A DNA stretch of 18,596 bases from contig JAMPFE010000039.1 of assembly GCA_023664705.1 (NCBI GenBank), forward strand, positions 1 to 18,596, written 5' to 3'. The DNA comes from Lachnospiraceae bacterium. GTDB taxonomy: Bacteria; Bacillota; Clostridia; Oscillospirales; Ruminococcaceae. The notes below the pieces were generated by a model, which saw nothing but the letters and a program-made list of their open reading frames with translations, was not told the DNA's origin and searched no databases. The position numbers and the translations under genes are program-made. Positions 1-6,674 of the stretch are shown here, one piece after another; the first letter of the stretch is position 1; each line of letters opens with the position of its first letter.

Positions 1-573
1 GGAAACAAACGAAAAGCCGCTATCCGCGCGGCGGCAAAGGCGCTGATACTCGAAAAGGGCTACACGGCGGTCACGATGACGGACGTCGGAGAGCGCCTGA
101 AGCTGTCGGTCGGCGGGCTTTATTACCATTATCGGTCGGTCGAGGAAATTCTGCTTGACATCATCGACGACGAAACGAAAAACGTCTGGGAGTTGTTCGC
201 GGACGTTGAGGATATAGACGGGCTGCTGCGGCGCATGGACGAATATTTCGAGCTGGAAAAGCGGGATATGCTCGATTTCAACAACTCGCTGAACTGCATA
301 CTTTTTCAGTATTATTTCGGCTTCCCCGCTGCCGAACGCGAGAGGAAAATGAACGCCGCCTATCGTGAAACGATAGATAAAATCGGCGCGATATTGCGGC
401 GCGTTTATAAAAATCCCGAGGAAATATTTCTGTTGGCAAATCATATCTACACCGCCGTTCACGGGCTGAACGTCCTCGCGATGAGCGGAGGGATAACCGA
501 TGAAATTATCGATTTTGAATTTGCGGAAATAAAGCGGCTTTTAATTGAATTTTACGGGGAGCAAAAATTATGA
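1..573 (+). CDS. TetR/AcrR family transcriptional regulator (5' end outside window)
   Basis: One-component DNA-binding repressor. The frame is open from base 1, and the first in-frame ATG (76) would cut off half of the DNA-binding domain. Residues read from base 1 (RKAAIRAAAKALILEKGY, then VTMTDVGERLKLSVGGLYYHY) form the usual TetR helix-turn-helix, so the true start lies just before the window. The C-terminal helical ligand domain (about residues 60-190) matches no subfamily I can name. The stop overlaps the start of the next gene (ATGA at 570-573), so the two are co-transcribed and probably translationally coupled. The regulator therefore most likely controls the adjacent oxidoreductase and itself. 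Its operator is not visible because the upstream DNA is missing. It is also a candidate owner of the GTTAG-N6-CTAAC sites elsewhere in the window, but nothing direct shows this. Confidence 0.88.
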   Translation, partial: GNKRKAAIRAAAKALILEKGYTAVTMTDVGERLKLSVGGLYYHYRSVEEILLDIIDDETKNVWELFADVEDIDGLLRRMDEYFELEKRDMLDFNNSLNCILFQYYFGFPAAERERKMNAAYRETIDKIGAILRRVYKNPEEIFLLANHIYTAVHGLNVLAMSGGITDEIIDFEFAEIKRLLIEFYGEQKL

Positions 574-1505
574 ATGTTTTGGTGTACGGCGCGGGCGCGA
601 TAGGCTCGCTTTTGATACATTTTTTGGTGAAATCGGGGAACGACGTGACCGTTGCCGCGTGGAGAAATTACGATTTTCTCCGCGAAAACGGGATAGTTAT
701 CCGACATTATCTGCAAAAGAAAACCACGGTCGATAAAGTGACCGTGGTGAGAGAGCCCGATAACGCGCATTACGACGCGGTTTTTTCGGTAATGCAGAGC
801 CAACAGCAGCGAGCCGTCGCGGACAATCTCGCGGAGCTGAATACGGATGTCGTCGTCCTCATCGGCAACAACACCGAAGCCGACGAATTGGAGAAATATA
901 TTCTCGAAAAGTCGCCGTCAAAGCGCGTGCTGTTCGGGTTTCAAAATTCGGCGGGACACCTCGAAAACGGCATTGCCGTGTGCGGCAGGCTTCCCGTGAC
1001 GGAGCTCGTTATCGGCGGTCTGCACACTCCCGCAAGCGATAAGGATAAGCGGCTTGTTTCCGCGCTGTTTTCCGCTAAGGGCTATAAGGTCACATGGCTT
1101 GACGATATGTACGGCTATTATCTGTGTCATATGGCGGAAATTATGCCCTACGCGTTTCTTTCGTTTGAATTGAACCACGAGCTGAAAAGGGCTTCCCGAA
1201 AGGATATAAAGCGCGTAATGACGTCTTCGCGCGAGATGTTTGAATATCTGAAAAGCGTAAATGTCAAGGTAATGCCGCCCAAAGAGGACGAATTTTACGG
1301 CGGCGGCATAAAATCCAAGGCGATGTTTTTGTTGTACTTTATTATGAGCCGAACCGTGCTCGGGGAGCTGATGCTCACGGACCACTGCAAAAACGGCGCG
1401 GACGAGATGAAAATAATCGACGAATTTTTGCAAAAGCTCCGCGCGGAAAAGCTCGGAAAGGCTATGCCGACGTGGGACGGCATGAGAATTTCTCTGCCGT
1501 CCTAG
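570..1505 (+). CDS. Ketopantoate reductase (ApbA/PanE)-like oxidoreductase
   Basis: 311-residue NAD(P)-dependent dehydrogenase fold. The N-terminus has the dinucleotide-binding motif VYGAGAIGS (residues 4-12) typical of ApbA/PanE proteins, followed by the Rossmann region and an all-helical C-terminal domain starting near residue 175. PanE itself reduces 2-dehydropantoate to pantoate for pantothenate synthesis. In that family a catalytic lysine sits in the first helix of the C-terminal domain (W-x-K type). Here the corresponding stretch reads YYLCHMAEIMPYAF, without an obvious lysine, so true ketopantoate reductase activity is doubtful and another substrate is likely. The gene starts inside the stop of the TetR gene (4-base overlap), with GGGGAGC seven bases before the ATG. 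Its stop (1503-1505) overlaps the stop of the minus-strand EcfA remnant. Confidence 0.75.
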   Translation: MNVLVYGAGAIGSLLIHFLVKSGNDVTVAAWRNYDFLRENGIVIRHYLQKKTTVDKVTVVREPDNAHYDAVFSVMQSQQQRAVADNLAELNTDVVVLIGNNTEADELEKYILEKSPSKRVLFGFQNSAGHLENGIAVCGRLPVTELVIGGLHTPASDKDKRLVSALFSAKGYKVTWLDDMYGYYLCHMAEIMPYAFLSFELNHELKRASRKDIKRVMTSSREMFEYLKSVNVKVMPPKEDEFYGGGIKSKAMFLLYFIMSRTVLGELMLTDHCKNGADEMKIIDEFLQKLRAEKLGKAMPTWDGMRISLPS

Positions 1506-1666
1506 CCGAATTTTCCACCCTCAATGTGCGGGATATGCGTACAGCAGCGCTCGATGAGCTCGGGGTCGTGGGTTACGATGAAAACGGTTTTTTCGGCGCT
1601 TGCGGCTTGTATCAGACGCGCAGTCTTCAACATTCGCCGATAGTCAAGACCGCTACAAGAAAACAC
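1502..1666 (-). pseudogene. C-terminal fragment of an ECF transporter ATPase (EcfA/CbiO type)
   Basis: A 54-residue open stretch with no start codon context that reads like the end of an ECF ATPase. SGLDYRRM is the part after Walker B/D-loop (DEPT-SGLD in intact proteins), followed by EKTVFIVTHDPELIERCC with the switch histidine and HIEGGKFG at the stop. Everything before SGLD is missing: upstream in frame there is VFSC and then a stop (1667-1669), and the sequence no longer looks like an ATPase. The N-terminal half of such an ATPase lies 4 kb away on the same strand at 5514-5870, but the two scraps do not add up to a whole gene because the middle is absent. This is either the far end of a rearranged gene or a scrap of a second copy. 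Non-functional on its own. Confidence 0.65.
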
Positions 1667-1743
1667 TTAATAAACTGCATGAGGCTATAACAGCCCCTGC
1701 ATAATATGTGTTCTTACAGAGGACATTTCCGCCCGCGCGGCGG
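1667..1743. other. Rearrangement junction between EcfA remnant and tannase-like gene
   Basis: Short spacer downstream of the tannase-like stop codon. A minus-strand frame reads on from about 1735 to a stop near 1654, with a hydrophobic run (YYAGAVIASCSLLSVF), but it has no start and matches nothing I can name. It contains a GC-rich weak inverted repeat at about 1730-1744 without a T-run. Most simply it is filler at a deletion or recombination junction. Confidence 0.3.
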
Positions 1744-3633
1744 TTATTTGCAGCACTCGACCACCCACGCGATAAAGTTCTCCGAGCTGCTGCCCGTGCG
1801 CTCCGCCTGCGTGTGACCCTGATCCCACACCGTCTCGAAATCCACGTCCGCGCCACAACTCTCCAGCGCCAACGCGAGATTTACCTCGGTGGTGAGCGCC
1901 GTGTCGCTCTGATTGATACCCGTGCGTATTCTCCAAAAATCGGCGACGTTCGAGGTATTGCAGCCGTCGTAATATTCGCAGAGATAGTACAACGGATTGT
2001 ACATATCCACGCGATAGTCGACGGTGTTGCCCAGCGCGTCGGTTTTCGCGAGGTCGGCTGCATAAGCCGCGCCGTATTCGGAATTATCCTTGAGCAGCTC
2101 CGCCATTACCGCGTCGAAATGCGCGCCGCTGCCGTTGCCGTAACCGAACAGCGTGTTCTCGCCCTGCGAGCCGTCCAGCGCGTCGAACGCTCCCAAGCTC
2201 TTGGAAGCCGTCTTGAACGCGCAAACGAAGTCCGCGACGCTCGTTATCGTTGCCGTGTTGGAAACGCTGTCATATGTCACCCAAGTTTTCTCGGAATTTA
2301 GCGCGTCGATGTAGTCCCGAGCCGTTTCATACGTTCCCGAAAGGGTCACTCCGCTTGCGTTCTCGTCGCGGTTTATGCCGTCTTGCTCATAAATATTATC
2401 GCCGATGTTCGGCATTTCACCGCGGTTGCCGAAATTCGGTTTTTCGCCGTTCAAATCGGGTAATTCGCCGCGATTCCCGAAGCCGCCGTTGCCGCCGCCG
2501 AAATTGCCCATTCCGCCGCCGAAGCCGCCGTGACCGCCCATTCCTCCCGAGGACGCGGTGTAGGGAAATTCGGTGTCGGCGAGGAAATTATTCAGCGAAT
2601 TTTCGACGACGGATTTCAGATAATCGTAATAGCTGCCCGCCTGATAAATGCCCTCGTCGGAAGCCGTCAAGGTTAAGGCATTGCCGTTTTCGTCGGTCAA
2701 GCCGAGCTCGTTTATATAAAGCGCGAACCGTTCCGCCATCGCGTCGGAGAGCTTTTGCATATCCTCGTCCAAGCCGCTTCGCGTAACGCCCAAATTCCAT
2801 TCGTAAGCCTCGCTCGCGAGGTCGAGATTCGTGATCGGACACCAGCACATAGAGCCCGTTACCGCGTCGCTGACGCCGCTCACAGCGCCGATTTGCTCCA
2901 GATACGACGTATAGAGCTCGCTGTCGCCCGTCGCGCCGAGAAGCGCGCTTTGCGCACCGCCGCCGCTCATTCCGAACGAGAAGATTTTCTCGGTATCGCC
3001 GGGCAAAATGTCGCTCGTGTAGCGGAAATACCGTATCGCAGCTTTGAGGTCGGCGACCCCCGCGGGAGCGCCCGCGTCGCGCCCTCGGCAGCCCGCGTAC
3101 AGATAAACAAAGCCCGCGTTCGTGTAGTCGGCGGTGTTGCTTGAATAGCCCGTCGGCGCGGACATTGCCGAATATCCGGGGGTTTCGACGGGGATGACTA
3201 TCGGCGCGGTCTCGGCGGTAAATCCGTTCACCGTTCCCGCGGCGTTGACCTCGCAGGCGTAGGTGCCGTCACCATTTTCGGTCGCGCTCATATACGCGCC
3301 CGGAACGTATATCCCGAGGTTCTCGTACTTCTCGTCGGCGGGGGTCTCGCAATAAACGATGCCGCACTGCCAGTACACGTCGTTTTCGGCGTTGTACTGC
3401 CATTTCGTCATATCTATCTTATCGAGATTTGTCTTTATTTCGGACACCTCGGGCTCGCCGACCGCACTGCCGTCCGACACTTCGCTTTCGCCACCAGCCA
3501 AGGAAACGCTGCTGTCCGAATTGTCGGAGCTTGCTTCTGACTGCGCTTCGAAGCTGCTTTCGCCAACATTGCAGCCCGTCAGCAGCAGCGCCGAAACCAA
3601 CAACGCACACATCAATTTCTTTTTCATGATCAT
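1744..3633 (-). CDS. Tannase/feruloyl-esterase-like alpha/beta hydrolase lipoprotein
   Basis: 629-residue predicted surface lipoprotein. Residues 1-21 form a lipoprotein signal (KKK, hydrophobic core, LLLTGC with the lipidated Cys21), followed by a Ser/Glu-rich linker to about residue 65. The alpha/beta hydrolase carries the nucleophile elbow FGMSGGGA (Ser223), as in bacterial tannases, which have a G-x-S-x-G-G elbow. Near the end, WRIRTG...SDTAL (Asp577) and WDQGHT (His607) match the charge-relay segment of Lactobacillus-type tannases. This predicts hydrolysis of ester bonds, for example galloyl or hydroxycinnamoyl esters, outside the cell. Unusual is a Gly/Asn/Phe-rich insertion at about residues 357-412 (GGMGGHGGFGGGMGN and repeats of GNRGE), between the two halves of the hydrolase. 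The ATG at 3633 has GGAGGG five bases upstream; an ATG two codons later is an alternative. The gene has its own promoter and is unrelated to the transporter genes on either side. Confidence 0.72.
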   Translation of the reverse strand: MIMKKKLMCALLVSALLLTGCNVGESSFEAQSEASSDNSDSSVSLAGGESEVSDGSAVGEPEVSEIKTNLDKIDMTKWQYNAENDVYWQCGIVYCETPADEKYENLGIYVPGAYMSATENGDGTYACEVNAAGTVNGFTAETAPIVIPVETPGYSAMSAPTGYSSNTADYTNAGFVYLYAGCRGRDAGAPAGVADLKAAIRYFRYTSDILPGDTEKIFSFGMSGGGAQSALLGATGDSELYTSYLEQIGAVSGVSDAVTGSMCWCPITNLDLASEAYEWNLGVTRSGLDEDMQKLSDAMAERFALYINELGLTDENGNALTLTASDEGIYQAGSYYDYLKSVVENSLNNFLADTEFPYTASSGGMGGHGGFGGGMGNFGGGNGGFGNRGELPDLNGEKPNFGNRGEMPNIGDNIYEQDGINRDENASGVTLSGTYETARDYIDALNSEKTWVTYDSVSNTATITSVADFVCAFKTASKSLGAFDALDGSQGENTLFGYGNGSGAHFDAVMAELLKDNSEYGAAYAADLAKTDALGNTVDYRVDMYNPLYYLCEYYDGCNTSNVADFWRIRTGINQSDTALTTEVNLALALESCGADVDFETVWDQGHTQAERTGSSSENFIAWVVECCK

Positions 3634-3671
3634 ACTTTCCCTCCGTAAAATTTATTTTAATTGCCGATTTT

Positions 3672-3700
3672 ATTTTATCACTTGCGATTTAAAAAATCAA
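3672..3700 (-). promoter_or_regulatory. Sigma-A type promoter of the tannase-like gene
   Basis: On the minus strand, -35 TTGATT (3700-3695) and -10 TAAAAT (3677-3672) are separated by 17 bases in an AT-rich stretch, about 40 bases before the start codon. It makes the gene transcriptionally independent of the upstream S component. Confidence 0.55.
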
Positions 3701-3787
3701 TAATCAAAATAAATTTTCGGAAATCAATAAACGGATTTTCATTTTTCGTTCACGAATTTTTCAGCCTTGAGCCGATAATTTCAGGCG

Positions 3788-4372
3788 TTATTTTTCCGAA
3801 GAAACCGCGCTCAAATGCTTTTTCACCACGCGCCGCCCGATAAGCGCGCCGATAAACGAAGCAACGACAATACCGCCGAGCAGGGCGATCCAGCCCCATG
3901 ACCGCAGTATCTCGGAGGCGGCGTTGATGTTGTCCTGCCGCCCGTCGGTCACGGCGTGGTCTTCCATGGTACTCGCGGCGATAACGTAGGGGAAAAGCGT
4001 GCTGCCCGTACCCGCGAAAAGCTGATTGATAATGTAGCTCACGGTAAGTCCGCCCGCGCTTCCATAGCCCGTTCTCCACAAAATAAGCTCGGCGATAACG
4101 CCCGACAGGATAAACAATATCACATAGGGCAGGTAGCCGCCCAGAATCGCGCGGACGACGCAGTAAATCAGTATCGCGCCCGGCTTTTTTACCCTCGCGC
4201 CGATGATAAAGAACACTATCCCCTCCAACAGGGAAAAGAAAATCGGCATAAGCATAATGGTAACGGAGGTCGCGTACAGCAGCGAGCTGGCGAAAAACAG
4301 CACGACGTTTATCATCGCGAGCAGCACCACAGTAATAATGTCCTTGACCTTGAGCTTGTTGTTTGATTTCAT
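3788..4372 (-). CDS. MptD-type (Trep_Strep family) ECF transporter S component
   Basis: 194-residue integral membrane protein, full length for the family. It starts MKSNNKLKVKDIITVVLLAMINVVLFF, the usual opening of MptD/Trep_Strep S components. It continues with hydrophobic segments at about residues 12-34, 38-58, 66-84, 88-108 and 156-180 and a polar loop at about 125-150, and ends in a basic cytoplasmic tail (GRRVVKKHL). S components bind the substrate and need the EcfT scaffold and EcfA ATPases to import it; the substrate of this family is not established. The start has AAAGGAG seven bases upstream, 12 bases after the EcfT stop, so it was co-transcribed with EcfT. Both partner genes here are broken, so this S component is either orphaned, shared with an EcfAT module elsewhere, or decaying. 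Confidence 0.82.
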   Translation of the reverse strand: MKSNNKLKVKDIITVVLLAMINVVLFFASSLLYATSVTIMLMPIFFSLLEGIVFFIIGARVKKPGAILIYCVVRAILGGYLPYVILFILSGVIAELILWRTGYGSAGGLTVSYIINQLFAGTGSTLFPYVIAASTMEDHAVTDGRQDNINAASEILRSWGWIALLGGIVVASFIGALIGRRVVKKHLSAVSSEK

Positions 4373-4384
4373 AGCAATTCTCCT

Positions 4385-4822
4385 TTACAAATTACCGCAG
4401 ATAAGACCGAACGCAATTGCGGCGGTCAGCAGTATCAGAATAATTATATCGGGCGTCCCGAACCGCAGCGCGACGTACGAGCTGCGCCTGCGCTTCAGGC
4501 TGATGCCGCGCGTTTCGGCGGACGCCGAGAGCGTTTCCGCGATACGGATCACGCGCAGCGCCATCGGCACGGTCAGTATCTCGAAATATTCGGGCAGTGA
4601 ACGCAGCTTTTGCCCGAGCGTTTGAAACGTCCGCCGTGTGCGGACGGACTGCCGCATAAGCTTCATATCCTCCGAGAGGACGGGGAAAAACCGAAATATC
4701 ACAGAGCATATCATAATGAATTTTTCGGGAATATGTACGCTCCGCAGGGCGGCGAGCGTTCGGGCGGCTTCGTTTTTGCCGATAAGGACGTACATCGAAA
4801 GCCAGACCGCACGCGGCGACCA
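4385..4822 (-). pseudogene. EcfT (CbiQ-like) transmembrane component, N-terminus deleted
   Basis: The open frame runs from codon W at 4822 with an in-frame TAA just before it (4825-4823). The first ATG (4795) has no clear ribosome-binding site. The roughly 145 residues present are the C-terminal part of an EcfT, normally about 230-260 residues. They comprise a membrane segment (IMICSVIFRFFPVL), the coupling region with SVRTRRTF and the conserved A-x-x-RG motif (SASAETRG), then a last membrane helix (FGTPDIIILILLTAAIAF). The first membrane helices are missing, and the sequence upstream changes abruptly to AT-rich DNA unrelated to ECF genes. The coupling motif that contacts EcfA survives, but a functional scaffold is unlikely. 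Followed after 12 bases by the S component. Confidence 0.7.
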
Positions 4823-4879
4823 TTATTTGTTGACATAACGCAACAGAGCAGGACGACAGGCAACCGAGTGATTGACAAC

Positions 4880-4915
4880 AAAAACGGCATTGCTTTAATA
4901 GGCGATGCCGTTTTT
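4880..4915 (-). terminator. Intrinsic terminator after the DUF2716-like gene
   Basis: Hairpin with 14-base arms, 4880-4893 and 4902-4915, paired except for one G-U, and an 8-base loop. The A-runs and T-runs at both outer edges let it work in both directions. On the minus strand it lies 44 bases after the stop of the 4959-5426 gene. Confidence 0.7.
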
Positions 4916-4958
4916 AGTTATTCGATTCGGAGGAGTAAAGTCCACTATAAATCAGAAT

Positions 4959-5426
4959 TTATGTACATATTAGTCCCAACTCAAGTTTATTATTTTCAAA
5001 TAATTCTATCAGAGATAAACCAACAACATATATTTCTTTACGCCACGGATGACCATAAATTCCATAAGAATAATCCATAGATACAAAAGCGTGATAATCA
5101 CCATTAGGATAATATGAAGGAAAATAAACATTACAATTCCTCGCTTTATCCTCCCACCAAGTGTTTAGTGGAATATTTTCTCTGGGATTGAAAATAAAAC
5201 AATCGTGCTGCCAATCAAGGGCAAACAAGTCTTTTTCCGATAAGTTTACAAAAAAACCATTAACTATTTTTTCTTGTGTTTCATTCCAAAAAGGGATTTT
5301 GTATTGTTTATTTGGTAAATCGGAAACAAAATTGCCGTGTATATTGGGATAATTTAATTTGTTTACCTCTTGCCATATCATCTTGTATATGGTATCATCT
5401 AATATAATTTTCAATGCTTTTTTCAC
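4959..5426 (-). CDS. DUF2716-like protein of unknown function (AT-rich cargo gene)
   Basis: 155-residue soluble protein rich in aromatic residues. The segment SYYPNGDYHAFVSMD followed by GIYGHPWRKEIYVVG resembles the signature of the DUF2716 family (a small family of unknown function in Bacillota), and FIFNPRE matches its earlier conserved patch. I am moderately sure of this assignment and know of no function. The start is GTG (5426) with AAAGGA close upstream, following a consensus promoter. The gene is strikingly AT-rich in codon use compared with all neighbours. It sits exactly between the truncated EcfT and the truncated EcfA, with its own promoter and terminator. This is the picture of a recently acquired single-gene cassette, or cargo left by a mobile element, whose arrival went with loss of the ecfA-ecfT joint. 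Confidence 0.6.
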   Translation of the reverse strand: MKKALKIILDDTIYKMIWQEVNKLNYPNIHGNFVSDLPNKQYKIPFWNETQEKIVNGFFVNLSEKDLFALDWQHDCFIFNPRENIPLNTWWEDKARNCNVYFPSYYPNGDYHAFVSMDYSYGIYGHPWRKEIYVVGLSLIELFENNKLELGLICT

Positions 5427-5469
5427 TAATCCTTTAATTCCAATTTAACGGGCAACCCCCGATAATATA

Positions 5470-5498
5470 ATTATACCACAACTAAACAGAAATGTCAA
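5470..5498 (-). promoter_or_regulatory. Consensus promoter of the DUF2716-like gene
   Basis: On the minus strand TTGACA (5498-5493), 17-base spacer, TATAAT (5475-5470): an exact sigma-A consensus, 44 bases before the GTG start. Confidence 0.8.
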
Positions 5499-5513
5499 TA
5501 CACAATTCCGACA

Positions 5514-5870
5514 TCAATCGTCACCGTCATCATTGTAACCGCCCCGAAAGAGCGCGTCCGCCAACGTATCGGAGCAAGCAAGGCTTTTCATCGCGTCCAC
5601 CGCTTGGTCGAGAATGAGCCTGTAAACTGCGCTTTGAATTGCGCTCGAAATCACCTCAACGTCTCTGCCGCGTATACGGCAGGAGCCGTTCAGCTCGCCC
5701 CCGTAAAACTGCGGCACAAGCCCGTTAAAACAGCGCAGCAGCGTGGATTTTCCGCAGCCGCTGCCGCCGCAGAGAACGATACACTTACCGCGCTCTATCC
5801 GCCCCGACACGCCCTTCACGGCGGAAACCTTTTCGTCTTGATAGCGAAAATTCAAGTCAAAGTCCAGCAC
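5514..5870 (-). pseudogene. N-terminal fragment of an ECF transporter ATPase with a foreign tail
   Basis: Start chosen as GTG at 5870, with GGAGGTGA (5885-5878) in front; a TTG at 5906 is also in frame but lacks a site. The first roughly 70 residues are a clear ECF-type ATPase: DFDLNFRYQDE, AVKGVSGRIERGKCIVLCG, Walker A GGSGCGKST, then RCFNGLVPQFYGGELNG and the RIRGRDVE strand. After RGRDVE (near base 5660) the similarity stops. The remaining roughly 48 residues (including AVYRLILDQAVDAMKSLACS and an acidic end GGYNDDGDD) are not ATPase sequence and probably come from another gene joined here by recombination. Signature motif, Walker B and the second ATPase half are absent, so the product cannot power transport. 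Confidence 0.7.
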
Positions 5871-5897
5871 CCTGCACTCACCTCCGAAAGCCTTTTC

Positions 5898-5913
5898 GTT
5901 AGCCAAAGCTAAC
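5898..5913. promoter_or_regulatory. GTTAG-N6-CTAAC operator-like palindrome before the EcfA fragment
   Basis: GTTAGC-CAAA-GCTAAC, a 16-bp inverted repeat just upstream of the ribosome-binding site of the EcfA fragment. It has the same spacing and half-sites as the sites at 10171, 11076 and 11097. No good promoter was seen directly beside it, so here it may be a relic or act on read-through. Confidence 0.5.
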
Positions 5914-5929
5914 CGATTGCCGAAAAGCA

Positions 5930-5958
5930 GCGGACGTTATCCCGCGGGATATGTCCGC
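5930..5958 (-). terminator. Hairpin after the second TetR gene, possible terminator
   Basis: GCGGAC/GTCCGC outer arms (5930-5935, 5953-5958) enclose a perfect 14-bp palindrome (5938-5951), directly after the TetR stop on the minus strand. It is followed there by TGCTTTT, a short T-run. Weak terminator or mRNA end structure. Confidence 0.35.
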
Positions 5959-5960
5959 CG

Positions 5961-6572
5961 TTATATATGAGCCTGTTTGAACAATTCGAGCCAACCAGCG
6001 CTGAAAAAAGGCTGCACGTTATTTATGCCCGCGACAGCCTCCGCGCTCGAGCCGCTCCTCTCCATCGCCTTGCGGAAAATATGAAAATGAGCGTCCATAA
6101 GCAAGCGAACCGCTTCGGTATCTATCGGGTGCTTTGCGTTTCGCTCGAAAAATTCCGCGGTAGTCTCGACCTTTTGGGCTATCATCTCTTCGAGAAGCTT
6201 CTCCGCTGAGCTGCCGCCGCTCTTGCAGAACAGCAGCATGCACGCCTCGTAACGCTCGGAAAAAAGCTGCGTATATATCCGCGTTTCAAACTCCATTGCC
6301 GCGAGGAAATCCTCGGCGCTGCCGCTTTGCTCCGCTTGGCGGTATTTCCGCTCAACGTACTCGGAGCGCTCCTTGAACACGGCGAAAACGTCCTCCAAAA
6401 GGCTCAGAAAAAGCGCGTCCTTGCTTTTGTAGCGGGTGTATAACGCGCCCGTCGTGACGTTTGCGCGCTCCGCTATTTTGTGCAGAGAAGCCGCCGCGAA
6501 GCCGTGCTTCATAAATTCCTCGGCGGCGGCATTGATTATCCCGTCGTCAAGCGAATGATTTTTTACAGCCAT
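5961..6572 (-). CDS. TetR/AcrR family transcriptional regulator (autoregulated)
   Basis: 203-residue repressor. Start set at 6572 (MAVKNHS), which has GGAG eight bases upstream. An in-frame ATG at 6659 would add 29 hydrophobic residues and lie inside the promoter, so it is rejected. Helix-turn-helix at about residues 10-55: AAAEEFMKHGFAAASLHKIAE, RANVTTGALYTRYKSKDALF. The C-terminal ligand domain is helical and unassigned. The gene has its own consensus promoter with a 45-bp palindromic region between the -10 and the ribosome-binding site, so strong self-repression is expected. It lies after the ABC pair and before the EcfA fragment, all on one strand. It could have regulated the ECF genes downstream before they decayed. 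Confidence 0.85.
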   Translation of the reverse strand: MAVKNHSLDDGIINAAAEEFMKHGFAAASLHKIAERANVTTGALYTRYKSKDALFLSLLEDVFAVFKERSEYVERKYRQAEQSGSAEDFLAAMEFETRIYTQLFSERYEACMLLFCKSGGSSAEKLLEEMIAQKVETTAEFFERNAKHPIDTEAVRLLMDAHFHIFRKAMERSGSSAEAVAGINNVQPFFSAGWLELFKQAHI

Positions 6573-6588
6573 TTTAATTTCTCCATAT

Positions 6589-6633
6589 AATAATACCGTT
6601 ATCAATAACATTATTATCGATAACGGTATTATT
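6589..6633. promoter_or_regulatory. Long palindromic operator of the second TetR gene
   Basis: Two perfect 15-base arms (6589-6603 and 6619-6633), each carrying ACCGTTATC/GATAACGGT half-sites. Inside are a further GTTAT-CA-ATAAC repeat (6599-6610) and TTATCGATAA (6615-6624). The outer end touches the -10 box, placing the operator over the transcription start. The nested half-sites suggest room for two TetR dimers. Confidence 0.65.
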
Positions 6634-6659
6634 ATATCACATATTTTTTTATTTGTCAA
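6631..6659 (-). promoter_or_regulatory. Consensus promoter of the second TetR gene
   Basis: On the minus strand TTGACA (6659-6654), 17 bases, TATAAT (6636-6631): exact sigma-A consensus, starting 16 bases after the ABC transporter stop and running straight into the palindromic operator. Confidence 0.8.
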
Positions 6660-6674
6660 GGGCTTTTTCGGTTT

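Noticed and set aside
2448..2560. GC-rich repetitive tract considered as a DNA repeat or CRISPR-like array
   Set aside because: It encodes the in-frame Gly/Asn/Phe-rich block of the tannase-like protein; units are irregular and there are no spacers.
1708..2786. Overlapping plus-strand frames opposite the tannase-like gene
   Set aside because: Arg-rich shadow translations produced by the GC-rich codon pattern of the minus-strand gene; no start signals.
4610..5080. 156-codon plus-strand frame crossing the EcfT and DUF2716-like region
   Set aside because: It runs through the terminator hairpin and is antisense to two better supported frames.
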